DNA of 64,000 nucleotides from Petunia secreta. Its lineage: Eukaryota > Streptophyta > Magnoliopsida > Solanales > Solanaceae. Below the pieces are notes generated by a model. It ran no database searches, had not been told where the DNA came from, and saw only the letters and a list, made by a program, of their open reading frames with translations. Below are positions 33,474 to 44,989 of this stretch, piece by piece (the first letter of the stretch is position 1; the number at the start of each line of letters is the position of its first letter). The stretch is from contig JARKIP010000021.1 in NCBI GenBank assembly GCA_029990175.1, positions 21,271,501 to 21,335,500 on the forward strand, in the 5' to 3' direction. The position numbers were made by a program, and so were the translations under genes.

Positions 33474-36086
33474 ATGGAGAGTGTCTATGAAGCTGATGCT
33501 AGTGACATGAATAGGTTGCAGAAATGCTATGCTGAACAAATCAGGTGGAGTCAAAGGGAAAGGGTAATTCTAAAACAAAAGGCAAGAATCAAATGGGAAG
33601 AAGATGGGGACAACAACTCCAAATATTACCATAGTGTGATTAGACAGAAGAGAAAGAGTGCTTACTTTCACAAAATCAAAGACAATCGAGGAAACTGGAT
33701 TCAAGGTATCGATCAGATCTCTCAAGCTGCAGTGAATCATTTCAGTAATCTCTTTGATAAACCGGATCAAGAAGTTGATATTGACTTCTTGAATATTATA
33801 GAAGTAGGAGTTACTGAAGGAGACAATAACATGTTAACAATAATGCAAACCAAGGAGGAGGTCAAATTAGCTATTTTCTCACTTGATCGTAATAGTACTT
33901 CGAGTCCAGATGGATTTAATGGAATGTTCTATGAACAATGTTGGGACATCATTTCAGAAGATCTCTGTAACATGGTGCATGAATTTTTTGGTGGTAAAAG
34001 ACTAACAAAATTCTACTCCCACTTATGTTTGGTTCTTATTCCCAAAGTTGAAGCTCCTCACTTATTTTCTCAGTTGAGACCTATAAGCTTAACCAACTTT
34101 TCAACAAAATCAACTCCAAGATTGTCACTAATAGATTAATAGCTATTATCCCTAAACTCATCTCAGAAAACCAGCCCGGGTTCATGAAAGGAAGGCTCAT
34201 TACTGAAAATATCTTATCAACTCAGGAATTGGTTCAGAGTATGGGAAAAGATGAAAACAGGGATAATACAATTATCAAACTTGACATGGAAAAAGCATAT
34301 GACAAGGTATCTTGGCTTTTTCTCACCTCTGTTCTTAGGAAGATGGGATTTTCTGAAATTTTCATAGACTTGGTCTATAGATTACTCTCTGATGTATGGT
34401 ATTCTATCATAATTAATGGAAGAAGAGCTGGTTTCTTTCATTCCACCAGAGGATTGAAATAAGGTGACCCCCCTATCTCCAGGCCTTTTCATTCTTGCTG
34501 CTGAGACACTCTCTAAAGCTCTAAATCAACTCCATGAAAAAGAGCTTTTCATTCTTGTTTCTGTGTATCAAAATGGACCTAGAATTAATCACCTATGCTA
34601 TGCAGATGACTTGGTCATCTTCTCCTCTGGTGACACTAGATCTATCAAGATGATTATGAAGGTGCTAGAGAAATATGAAGAAGTTTCAGGACAAGAAATC
34701 AGTAAGGAAAAAAGCTTTTCCTTACCCCTGCCCATTCCTCTGGAAATCATTGAGACGGAATCAATGACTTGACTGGATACCGTCACCAAGAATTTCCCTT
34801 TAAATATTTGGGATGTCCAATTTACAGTGGGAGGAAAAAGATAAGTTATTATTCCCAAATCTCCACAAATATTCTGAACAAGATTAAAGGGTGGCAAAGG
34901 AATCTTCTTTCCATTAGAGGAAAAGCTACTTTAATTAAGCATGTGTTGCAATCCCAAACTTTGCATACACTTGCAGCTGTAACACCTCCCAAGACAGTTT
35001 TGAAACACCTTGAAGGGTACATGTCCAACTTCTTCTGGGGCAGTGCAGACAACAAAAACAAGCACCACTGGAGTTCATGGAAAACTTGTCTTATCCTGTG
35101 TTTGAAGGAGTAGCCGCATTTAGGAGGCTTCATGACATTGGAAGGCAAATGCAGCTAAGCGATAGTGGAGATTCAGAACTTCAGGAAACTTGTGGGCAAA
35201 ATTCATGCAAGCAAAATATTGTCAGTGAAGTCATCCGGTCACTAAACTTCCTCAGAATGCTGATTCTAGTAGTTGGAAGGAACTGACTCTGATGAGAAAT
35301 GAGATAGAGCCTCAAATACTTTGGAAGATTAATGAGGGGAATTCTTCATTCTGTCATGAAAATTGGAGTGGTCTTGGACCTTTGGCTAAATTATTTCCAA
35401 CAGCTAATGTTACTAGAAAGGTTAAAGTCAAGGACTTTCTGAGGGAGAGGGCCTGGAATGCTAGTGCTTTATCTAATATACTGCCCCCTCACATAGTACA
35501 CCAGCTGATCAACATTAATATTGACCAAATGAACAAGAATGATGAGCCAATATGGAAGCTTTCTACTTGCTTTTTTAGCATTGCAACAGCTTTCAACTTG
35601 TTGAGACATTCGAAGCCTGAAATACAGATATGGAAGGATATTTGGAGGAAGCATATTCCTTTCAAAATTTCATTTTCTTTGTGGAGAGCAGTCAAAAAGA
35701 AACTTCCTGTTAATGACATCATGCCAAGATTTGGACACCAGATAGTATCCATGTGTGTTTGCTGCAAACGGCCGAAGGAAGAGACAATTGACCATTTGTT
35801 TACAACTAATGAGGTAGCTATGGAGGTCTGGAATTTCTTTGCAAGACCTCTTGGAATTGATACAACACCTAAGACACTAGAAGGGATTCTTCAATCATGG
35901 TGGCAGGGTAATTATTGTAATAGTAAGCATAAACTCATTTGTAAAGTCATTCCTTCTTTTGTATGCTGGGAGGTCTGGAAATCAAGATGTGCTGCCAGAT
36001 ATGGTAGAACTAAGTGCTCGGTTAGTATGATTAAGCATGAGGTTCTATTCCATATAAAGGTGTTCATGAAAAATCAAGGTTTTTAA
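33474..36086 (+). pseudogene. LINE ORF2, reverse transcriptase and zinc-binding region
   Basis: In order: ARIKWEEDGDNNSKYYH; SSPDGFNGMFYEQCW; LVLIPKVEAP; then a frameshift near 34100; KLDMEKAYDKVSW (catalytic Asp block); a stop at RGLK where QGDPLSP should follow (34459); the YADDLVIFS catalytic motif near 34598; LGCPIYSG; NFFWG; and the Cys/His region MCVCCKRPKEETIDHLF near 35750. At least four stops or shifts (near 33290, 34100, 34460, 34770) and one near 35110-35290 break the frame. The enzyme is inactive. Confidence 0.9.
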
Positions 36087-36088
36087 AA

Positions 36089-37306
36089 GGCAGAATACAT
36101 AGATGGCCCCTTAAAGTAGTACCCAATTCCCACTTAGACACCTCAACTTACCTAATGACCAACTAGACACCTCTTGTAGTCCCTAGTATGTTTTGTGAAC
36201 CCCTCACGGTGACGTGGCAAATCAGGTGTAATTCACTCAAGTATGAGCGCGTGAGTTGTTGTTATACCTGACTTTTTCCTTCTTTTTTTTTAAGATCAAA
36301 TTGCTTTGTGTGGGTCCCACAAGAAAGTTATCATTTTCCCCCAATAATACTTTTCACCTTCTTCCCCAACAATACCACCACTTTCCACTGCTACTTTCCA
36401 CCACTGCAAAACCAGTACCTTCCACCGCAAAAAATCCTCCGAATCTCAACTGTTGATACAAATTCAATTTAAACATACTATAGTCCAGTTGCTAATTAAA
36501 AACTAATCGATATAGAATGAAACGTTTTTCGTTTAAAAAGAATCTTGGTTAGCTTTCCAGCAAAAAGTGATAGAAATAATGGAAGAAAGCACAAAAAAAA
36601 CTTAGCAAAATTGTTGCAAAACAAGAGCTGGGTAGAGCACACCAAAATTCAGATTCAAAACCACATGAAAATACCCACGAAACAATGAATAATCTGCTAT
36701 TTTCACATCCATGGCGTTAATCCAGATTCGAGATCTTTTTTTTTTCTAGAATTTAACTGTCTTATCTTTCGGCCGGCTTTTAATCTCCACTGGAGAAGAA
36801 GAAAAGTGTGTGGTGGGGGGGAGGGGAGAAGTGATGGGTCATGAAGAAGGGGAATTGTGGAAGTAAAATCATTTGGAATAACTATTAGCATATGGGAAGT
36901 GCAGCATAGGAGGTGTAGGCGATGGATGTACAAGAAAAAGGAAGGGGTGGCGTGGGGGTGGTTGGTTTGGGGGGTGTGGAGTTGACGGGAAGATGGGTCT
37001 GAGAAGAGAACATAAGGGGAAGAAGGGATGGGTGCATTTAATAAGGATATTTAATATCTTTTTTTAAAAATAAAATTAAAGTGTCACTTTTTCTAAATAC
37101 ATGTGTCCTTTTTTTACACGTGTCATTTTCTTATTCGCTAGGTTGACACGTCATGGTGTTTGAAACACACGCGTGAGCACTGCCAGACTCGAGTGTCGAT
37201 AAGATACACTAGGGACTACAAGAGGTGTCTAGTTGGTCACTAGGTAAGTTGAAGTGTCTAAGTGGGAATTGAGTACAACTTTAGGGGGCCATCTATATAT
37301 TCTGCC
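36089..37306. mobile_element. MULE-like non-autonomous element (1218 bp) inside LINE ORF2
   Basis: It is bounded by a 9-bp duplication TTTTTAAAA (36080-36088 and 37307-37315). The termini (GGCAGAATACATAGATGGCC and inverted partner) form an inverted repeat of roughly 100 bp, covering GACCAACTAGACACCTCTTG on both sides with a few mismatches. Length, long TIRs and 9-bp duplication fit a Mutator-like element. There is no transposase. The interior has a pyrimidine/purine-biased stretch at 36780-36990. Confidence 0.9.
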
Positions 37307-37315
37307 TTTTTAAAA

Positions 37316-37920
37316 TAGAGTCAGGTTTTGATTGGGCTTCTTATTGTTTGAAGATTGACTTTTACAGGCCTAGGTTCTCTTCTGTTCTAGTTACTTGGGT
37401 CTTACCTCCTAATGGTTGGGTCAAATTTAATACAGACGGGAGCAGTAATTCTATCAAGAAAACGGCAGGAATAGGAGGTCTGGTAAGGAATGACAGAGGG
37501 GAGTTACTAGTAGCATTTGCTCAAAATGTTGAATTATGCACAAATAACATGGCTGAGCTAAGAGCAGCACTTTTTGGAGTAACATGGTGTTTCAACAACA
37601 ACTTTCACAAACTAATTCTTGAATTAGACTCTCAGTTGGTGGTCAACATGATACTAGAAATCATAGCAATACCGTGGGAGTTGAAAGATGATGTTAATTG
37701 GCCTAGGAATAAGATGCAACAGATGCAAATCAGAGTGGAACACTGTTTTAGAGAAGGAAATGGAGTTGCTGACTCACTGGCTAAATATGGGGGCAATATT
37801 CAACAATTTTTTGATGCTGAAATATTTCACAATTTTAAGAACATGCTAAAAGAAGCTAGGGGATCTTTCAGGATGGACAAACTCCAACTTCCAAATTTCA
37901 GAATCAGGCCTTCTAGCTGA
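37316..37920 (+). pseudogene. LINE ORF2, RNase H domain
   Basis: The open frame from 37348 reads WVKFNTDGS (first catalytic Asp), GGLVRNDRGELL, NNMAELRAAL (Glu), LELDSQLVV (Asp) and EGNGVADSLAKYG (last block), a complete plant-type RNase H. It is the best preserved part of the LINE. The link to the upstream zinc-binding region is cut by the MULE-like insertion. Confidence 0.88.
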
Positions 37921-38261
37921 AGGTTCTATAATAGTTTCTAATTTATGCTGACTTGATGCATATAGATTGTATAAAGGCTGACATCTTAGCACTTTTTTGG
38001 ATTTGCTCCTTCTCTGTAATCCTAGTTCTCATACTAGATTTTTCCACAGGTAGGATCATTAGGGCTGAAGGCATTACTTTATTATCTAAGTTAGTTTATA
38101 AAGTTTGTCTCTCTTTTTTGTACAGAATTGGAGTTTGTCACTTCATGTAAAGTGTAGTGAGGAGGTTAGGCCCCATGTCTCCCTCCTAGATGTACCTCTT
38201 CTCTGATTTTAATTTACTGGTAGGGGTCAGCGCCAAACCCCTACTAATCTAGCAGGTCTTT

Positions 38262-38286
38262 AAAAAAAAGAAAAAAAGAAAAAAAT
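38262..38286 (+). other. LINE poly-A tail
   Basis: An A run broken by single G residues follows LINE 3' sequence and directly precedes the right MITE half. It marks the 3' end of the LINE. Confidence 0.8.
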
Positions 38287-38318
38287 TAATTTATAATAAG
38301 CTCACTCAAACAGGCTCT
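38287..38318. mobile_element. Right end of the MITE split by the LINE
   Basis: AAGCTCACTCAAACAGGCTC is the inverted partner of the left terminus AGCCTGTTTGGGTAAG at 30054 and of the termini of the MITE at 59733. Confidence 0.6.
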
Positions 38319-38516
38319 TAGTGGGGTGAAACCAAAAACAAAGAATTCCTAAGATTTTCTTTTCTCCCAAGGACCAAACTTGGAAAAGAAGAAAAACAGG
38401 AAAGTAAAAAAGAGAATCAATCCCCAGCAGCTGGAATTTGACCACGCGCTGCTCTTCTTCCTTCTACATTCATTCTCCACAAAATCACAACACCTTTCCC
38501 TTTTAATAAATAAATA

Positions 38517-38526
38517 AAACCCTAAA
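38517..38526 (+). promoter_or_regulatory. Telo-box-like motif before ccmE
   Basis: AAACCCTAAA lies about 30 bp before the ccmE start, probably in the 5' UTR or core promoter. The plant telo-box AAACCCTAA is common in promoters of highly expressed housekeeping and organelle-protein genes. Its role here is inference. Confidence 0.4.
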
Positions 38527-38556
38527 CCCCCAATTTCCTCTCTGATTAATTTCACA

Positions 38557-39408
38557 ATGGCTTCAAATCTCACTTCTCGTCTATCTTCTCGTTTAGTTTC
38601 TCGTCTCCTACGTTCCGCCACCACCACCACAATTCCCCAGAAATCTCAACCGTTAATTTCACTTCTCCACCACAGATCCCATCCATTAAATTTCTCCCAT
38701 TTCAACCCCAATAAAAACCCTATATTCACCCTCAGATCCTTCTCGTCACTTACCCGGCCCACAAAATCACATCGATCAGCCCGGCCCGATATAGGAGCCC
38801 GAGCTAAACAACTCCAAACCCGACGTCTCTGGACATACGCCATTACATTCAGTTGCATAGCTGGTTTCATAGTAATAGTACTTAACCAATTCCAGGACCA
38901 ATTAGTATTTTACGTAACCCCAACTGATGCCCTCAAACAACACTCCGAAAACCCTACTAAGTCGAAATTTCGACTCGGTGGATTAGTATTAGAGAGCAGT
39001 TTAACTTCCATTCCTAATTCACCTGAAATGGAATTTGTTATAACTGATTTAATTACTGATATTTTAGTTAAGTACGACGGGTCGTTGCCTGATCTTTTTC
39101 GTGAAGGACATTCAGTTGTAGTCGAAGGGTTTATTAAACCGTATACTGAGGAAATGAAGGAGAAGGAAAAGGGTGTTTTGAGTGAGAAGAAGTTGGATGT
39201 GACGGGCAAGGCGAGGAGTGGGGATTGTTATTTTGCAGCTACGGAAGTGTTGGCGAAGCACGATGAGAAATATATGCCATCTGAAGTTGCAGCTGCACTT
39301 GAGAAGAATAAGAAGTTGCTTAGTAGTCAGATGGAAGGGAATGAGGAAGAGGGGGATGGTGGTGATGGTGCTGCAGCAACGACAGAACCAGCGATAGCAA
39401 GGGCGTAG
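38557..39408 (+). CDS. CCME: CcmE, mitochondrial cytochrome c maturation haem chaperone
   Basis: CcmE binds haem covalently at the inner mitochondrial membrane and passes it to apocytochrome c in the System I pathway. The 283-residue intronless frame starts with a Ser/Arg/Leu-rich segment (MASNLTSRLSSRLVSRLLRS), a typical mitochondrial presequence. One membrane helix spans about residues 93-111 (TYAITFSCIAGFIVIVLNQ). The OB-fold domain follows with VFYVTPTDAL (117-126) and FRLGGLVLE. The haem-attachment motif HDEKY has His235 and Tyr239, and the tail is acidic and Gly-rich. The key His and Tyr are present, so the protein should work. The upstream MITE/LINE stack ends 240 bp before the ATG. 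The last codons are duplicated downstream. Confidence 0.95.
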   Translation: MASNLTSRLSSRLVSRLLRSATTTTIPQKSQPLISLLHHRSHPLNFSHFNPNKNPIFTLRSFSSLTRPTKSHRSARPDIGARAKQLQTRRLWTYAITFSCIAGFIVIVLNQFQDQLVFYVTPTDALKQHSENPTKSKFRLGGLVLESSLTSIPNSPEMEFVITDLITDILVKYDGSLPDLFREGHSVVVEGFIKPYTEEMKEKEKGVLSEKKLDVTGKARSGDCYFAATEVLAKHDEKYMPSEVAAALEKNKKLLSSQMEGNEEEGDGGDGAAATTEPAIARA

Positions 39409-42400
39409 GATTCGCTGATTATGGGGCGTGGTAAAAATTCTTTTTTTGAAATGATGGAATTTTGTTAAAGTTACAATTTTGATTATATTATACTATTGTT
39501 TAGATTAAATTGAAGGAAGAAAGAAAAATCAAGGGATATATAGGTTATTTATTGAGGTTATATGATGAGTTCTGTTGTCGTAGTGAATGCGGATGTTGAT
39601 TAATGCCTTGTACTAACCCTGTGAAATGGGGGTTTAGTTAGAATTTTTGGAATATTAGTGAATAAATGATGGTAACTCTTTTTGGTGACATTCGATATTT
39701 GTAATTCTTTTGTTTACATTAATGTAGAGGATATTATTGAAAGAAATAGAGAATAAAACGCTTTTGTGTTTGTGGTTTGTGTTTCTTTAATATTACACGC
39801 CTTTATTTTTATCCGAACCCTTTATTGACGCTTTGATCTTTCATGTTGTTATGTGTGTTGATAGCTAGAGTGTTACATTTTGATTATTTTCTTTACTCTG
39901 TGCATAGGCTACTTGCTTTTGATGGCAGGGTTTGCACCAGCAATCTATCTTTCACAAAAATAGCACTAGAAGCATTGTGGTGATTCTAGTTCTAATATGA
40001 TTGTGTTACAGGAAAAGTAATGAATGTGTACTAACATTTCTAGGCTTGGCTTTTGTAGAGTTTGGTGGCGAAAAACAGTAGGATAGGTTGAAGTTGGAGA
40101 CTTCTGGAATAGGCAAATGGTTTCTAAGTCCCATAGGCAGTTATGGCGTAGAATTCCAGATGTGTTTTAGGTCTTTGATCTCTAGACGTGCTAATTAGAA
40201 GTTACTTCTACAAAAATGTGTGACCAAAGAAGGAAGACAAGATATTCAATTCCGATAAACAATAGCTTTGTTTTTAGGGCCACTATGGGTGGAACTCTAG
40301 GCTTGTTTTGAGTCTTTGATGGGACTCTAGTCGTGCTGGCCTCCGACTGTTTAATAGGGAAAGCTGCCAAGTCTTGGCGTCCATTATTGGTAGACTTGAC
40401 ATATTTGGATTCTTTGATGGGGCTCTTGTCATGCGGCTGCTGGCTAATTGGAAACACGTTGACCAATTTGTAAACTGAAGAAGGATAAGAAGTTGCTTAG
40501 TAGTCAGATGGAAGGGAATGAGGAAGAGGGGGAAGGTGGTGATGGTGCTGCAGCACCGACAGAGCCAGCGATAGCGAGGGCGTAAGATTCACTGATTATG
40601 GAGCGTGGTAAACATTCTTTTTCTGAAATGACGGAGTTTTGTTAAAGTTACAATTTTGATAATATTATACTACTATTGTTTAGATTAATTGAAGGAAGAA
40701 AGAAAAATCGAGGGATATATAGGTTTTTTATTGAGGTTATGTGATGAATTTTGTTGTCGTAGTGAATGAGGATGTTTGATTAAGTTCTTGTACTAACCCT
40801 GTGAAATGGGGTTTTAGTTAGAATTTTTGGAATGTTAGTGAATAAATGATGGTAACTGTTTTTGGTGACATGGGATGTTTGTAATTCTTTTGTTTACACT
40901 CAATATGGAAAGAAATAGAGAATAAATTACTTCTAAGTTTCTTGTCAATTGTTCTTAAATATTACACAGCTTTATTTTTACCCCAACCAGCAATGAATGT
41001 GTACAGACATTTCTAGGCTTGTTTTTGCAGAGTTCTGAAGGCGTAAAAGAGTGGGATAGGTCAGTTGGAGACTTCCAGAATAGGCAAATGGTTTCTAAGT
41101 CTCCGGACAGTTATGGGTAGAAGTCTAGACGTGTTTTAGGTCTTTGATGAGGTAGAATTCTAGACCTGCTGATTAGAAGCTACGTTTCCAAAAATGTGTG
41201 ACCAAAGAAGGTAGACATGATATCCGACTTCGATAGAAGAGAGCTTCTAAGTTTTTGAGGCCACTATGGGTGGAATTCTAGGCTTGTTTTGGGTCTTTGA
41301 TGGGGCTCTTCTCATGCTGGATACTGGCTAATTGGAAACAAGTTAACCAATTTTGGGACTCTCTGTGTAGAATTATAAATGGTTTTGTGTCTTTTGTGGG
41401 GATCTAGTCATGCTGGCTGCTGGCTATTAAAAACTAGTTAGACAATCAAGGGGTATTATATGTTGTAGTACCTCCTTGGTACTACTTTTCAATAAAATAA
41501 CCAACCTTATAAAAAACGAGGGGCATGTATGATTTCTCACCGAAGAATAAAGAATCATTGCCGTTCGTTTTTAGAAGTAAACAAACTTTGGGGTTAGTTT
41601 AGTTCTAAATTTTGGGAATTGTAGTGAATAAGTGACTAATGATTTTGGTCTCAGTAAAAGGATATAACTTTTTTTATTTTTTTTACTGTTATAGGTTGAT
41701 AAATTGATTTGTATAGATGATTGGTTTTCTTTTATAGAGAATTATATTTTAGCCTAGGTTCACTACCTTTTGTATACAGGGTTCTCCCCTCTCCGCTTCT
41801 TTATTATTAAAATTTTTACCTTATCCCCCCAAAAAAAAAGTGTTGGTTGATAAAAGAAATTGAGAATAATTTACTTTTGACTTTCTTGTCTATTTTCTCT
41901 CATAATGTCAGCTTTATTTTTACTCACCTGTATTATTGATGCCTGGATTTCATTTTGTTATGTGTGGTTATAGCTAGAGTTAATTTCTGTTATTTTTTAC
42001 TCATACATTGTACAGTGCACACATGATTATACGCTTCCGGTGTTTTTTGTGGTCAGGATTTACTTTGCTTTTGATGGCAGCAGTCATATCAGCAAATATA
42101 TTCTTTTACGAATGTAGGACTAGAAGCATATTGGTGGTTCAGACCGTTTATATGATTATGTTGCAGGAACTGCAATGAATGTGTAATTTTCTAGGCTTGG
42201 CTTTGTAGGGTTCTGAGGGCTGAAAGTATGTCGGATGGATCAAAATTGGAGACTTTTAGAATTGCCATTGGTCTCTTAGTTTTTGAGGCAATTATGGGGT
42301 AGAATCGTATACGTATTTTGGGTCATTGATGGGGCTCTAGTCGTGCTGTGGCGACCGGCTAATTAGAAATTAGTTAACTAATGCAAACTGAATAAGGAAT

Positions 42401-42560
42401 TCTCCATAACATATTACATATCCAATTTGGATAGGCTAATGGACTTATGGTGATGCAGAGGTGGAACAGAAAATCTGGAACCAAAGCTTATAAGTTCTGG
42501 AGGCCATTATGGGTATAATTCTAGATGTGTTTTGCTCCTTCGATGATTTATCTGGTATAT
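39304..42560. repeat. ccmE 3' end and downstream flank, three tandem copies
   Basis: Sequence from inside the ccmE last codons through about 1.1 kb of downstream DNA is repeated at an offset of about 1177-1180 bp. Examples are AAGTTGCTTAGTAGTCAG at 39313 and 40490, and GAATTTTTGG at 39641 and 40821. A third, more diverged and shorter copy runs from about 41590 to 42560 (GGAATTGTAGTGAATAAGTG, TTGCTTTTGATGGCAG, GCAATGAATGTGTA). It lacks the ccmE part. Copies 1 and 2 are very similar, copy 3 is older. Confidence 0.85.
40476..40585 (+). pseudogene. Duplicated last 35 or so codons of ccmE
   Basis: The frame reads KLLSSQMEGNEEEGEGGDG and then AAAPTEPAIARA before a TAA. It matches the end of ccmE with a few substitutions (D to E, T to P) and a different stop codon. 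There is no start and no transit peptide, so it is a fragment. Its frame is still open, consistent with a recent duplication. Confidence 0.88.
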
Positions 42561-42639
42561 ATGTGCCAATATATGTCATGCATCTATTGGTTTGATATGA
42601 ACATCCGCCATTAGTTTTTTACTCCCGCTCTCCCCTACC

Positions 42640-42885
42640 GCACTAGTTGACATGCAGTATGTGCGTAGGATAAGATATACAAGCCACGAAAACGGTGTTT
42701 CTGGCCGCAGCCGCTACTCTTTGAGTGCGCTCTAGCTAAACCTTGCTCCTGATGCAATAACCTACAAACCACATAGAAGAGGTAAACCGTACCAGGCAAG
42801 TCCGGTGTGACATGCTCAAATTGAGAAGGCTATTGGCAAGGGGGTTCGAACATAAGTCTCCCATGTGAACCAACACAGTTATCCT
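42640..42885 (-). mobile_element. SINE (Solanaceae type), minus orientation
   Basis: On the minus strand, ATGTTCGAACCCCCTTG provides an RNA polymerase III B box. It is followed by TTTGAGCATGTCACACCGG, TACGGTTTACCTC, GGTTTGTAGGTTATTGCA and AGAGTAGCGGCTGCGG, which I recall as the body and tail of a common Solanaceae SINE. The ends and target duplication are not defined. Confidence 0.6.
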
Positions 42886-43619
42886 CGAGTTTGACAGATC
42901 ATTATTCCCCTACAAGGTTGTCAGCATAGAAAGTGAACAGGTAAAGTGAGTTTCTGAAGCTACTGGAGGTTTGATAAATTAGGAGCTACTTCATTAGCAA
43001 GGCCCCTACCCAATCCACCCCCCAAAAAAAATGAAAAAAGAAAAGAAGGGATGAATCACACCTCGTTGTTGTATGCTGCATGCCCATTGGAATTCTGAAC
43101 TTTTTATCATAGTTACTGCTATCTGAAAGTTTGATGAGATTGTGGACTATAATAATAAAATTTTCTTTTGATAAGGTACCAACTACCAAGTATTTCAATT
43201 TTGAAAATCTTATTACTCTATTGTTTGAATGGAGAAACTTTCAGCTTTGTAGTTCATAACAATAATTTGATTCAGATTGTAGTTTAAGATAATCATGTGG
43301 CGGAGAATAAGTTTGACAAGCAAATGTAAAACTTATCTCTGGAGGAAAGTTTAAGTAGAACTCTGAGCTCTTTGATAAGTTGCTTATAAAAAAGTAGGCT
43401 GTCTGCATTTTATGTTGTGATGATAACTAAACCAATGCTTACAGTCTAGTGAGTCCGGCGCCAAAATGGTGTCTTTTTTTAACAATGCAACAGAAATGGA
43501 GTGCTCAAATACATTGCAACATAAATGGGTATATCGGCACAAATTGTGCCGATTTACATTAAGAAATAGACGGTCAAATTCGACGGAGTAACGGTGTAAA
43601 TTTTAGTAAGTCGGCAGAA

Positions 43620-43830
43620 ATAATAACGATTTGTTACATTATTTGATACCAATAAATCGGCACAAATTGTGCCGACTTATGCATTATTTGATAGCTATAA
43701 ATCGGCACAATTTGTGCCGACTTATGCATTATTTGATAGCTATAAATCGGCACAATTTGTGCCAGACTTATGCATTATTTGATAGCTATAAATCGGCACA
43801 ATTTGTGCCGACTTATACATTATATTTACA
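43620..43830 (+). repeat. Palindromic 45-bp subterminal repeats, left end of the MULE
   Basis: Four units contain TCGGCACAAATTGTGCCGA or TCGGCACAATTTGTGCCGA, each a near-perfect palindrome, spaced by TGCATTATTTGATAGCTAT. The period is 45 bp. One unit has an extra A (GTGCCAGACTT). They probably bind the transposase, as subterminal motifs often do. Matching motifs occur at the right end. Confidence 0.9.
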
Positions 43831-44989
43831 GTAACCCAACATTCAGATTTAACTCTCACCCGTCCCAACTTCACCACTGCAAACCCGTCCCAACTTCACC
43901 CACCACCATCGTCAACTCCACCACTGCCGATCAACTCCACCAGGTAAATGTTGCGTCTCTCTCATTTATTTTTCATTGTATTAAATCGTTAAACCCTAGA
44001 ATTTAGTTTAGGAGAAATTTAGTTCGTGTCAATCCTTTACTTTTCCCTTTTAATCACAACTATTTATCTTTTGAATCTCTTGGAGAATGATTGTTTGTTG
44101 GTTATAATTTAAAAAGATGAGTTTAAAAGGTGGGGTTTGATTTTTTGTGAGTGAGAGTGAAATAAAGAAAGGGATTGGGATGGTGATAATGGTTTTGACA
44201 TCCATCTGATTCACTGGACACTCCTAGTAGTTGATTAACCATCAAATTAATGGCTAGCTGAAAGTTCAAAGTTTGTTTCCATTAAATAAGAAACTGAGCC
44301 ATGTTTTTGTTTCCTCTGTTGTTCTCCTTGTGCTGTGATCACCCCATCTTTGAAAGATTTTGGATAACTTGATTGAAACAACTTCCCTTCATTTAGCATT
44401 ATTGAGTTATCCAGTAGTTTTGAGCAATATGGATCCTTTCTCGCTTTATAACAATGTATTTCTCTTGAAAACGTATCCTAGGTAACTTTTGGTTAGTCCT
44501 CTTATAAGCACGATTGCTTGGGAATCCACTTGTTGTTAAAGATAAGGAAGAGATGAATGGAACTTGATCACTTTCATAATTATTAGCTTAAATCTAACAC
44601 AATTCTTTTCTTGATTACATTATTACTACTATTATTATGTATCTACTACAACATGTTAAATAAACTAGTAATGCAAAATTACTATCGTTTCATTTTGTTT
44701 AGCCTCGATCTTTTCATTTTGTTTATGTCTAAGTTCAGTTTTGTTTTTTCATAATTTTTTTTCTTTACATCCAAATATGTTTGTAGTTTTCTTTAACTTG
44801 CTAGCAATGTAAGCGTTTAAACTTGATTAAAAGTACAAAATTTTAGTTAGAATAGTTAATTCTCTCAGTTTTAACTTGTAGTCGAAATCATTCTTATTTT
44901 CATAAAAGCGGTATATTATCTTATTTTGTGATTTTCTTTCTAATTCATATTTCTTTCCTTTTAATATTTTTTATAGGTGCGTATTTATA

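Larger units (their letters stand above)
30215..38286 (+). mobile_element. L1-type LINE, about 6 kb, split by two later insertions
   Basis: This non-LTR retrotransposon has ORF1 (from 30312), endonuclease, reverse transcriptase and zinc-binding regions, a terminal RNase H (to 37920) and a poly-A tail at about 38262-38286. It landed in a MITE, whose halves flank it. Later a hAT-like element (30545-31387) entered ORF1 and a MULE-like element (36089-37306) entered ORF2. The 5' start is approximate. Several frameshifts and a deletion at the ORF1/endonuclease border make it inactive. Confidence 0.9.

Noticed and set aside
38349..38630. 93-codon minus-strand frame overlapping the ccmE start
   Set aside because: It is antisense to the Ser/Arg-rich transit peptide and the T-rich leader, without independent support.
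43620..43830. Palindromic repeats with fixed spacers resembling a CRISPR array
   Set aside because: The spacers are identical to one another and the array sits within the end of a MULE.
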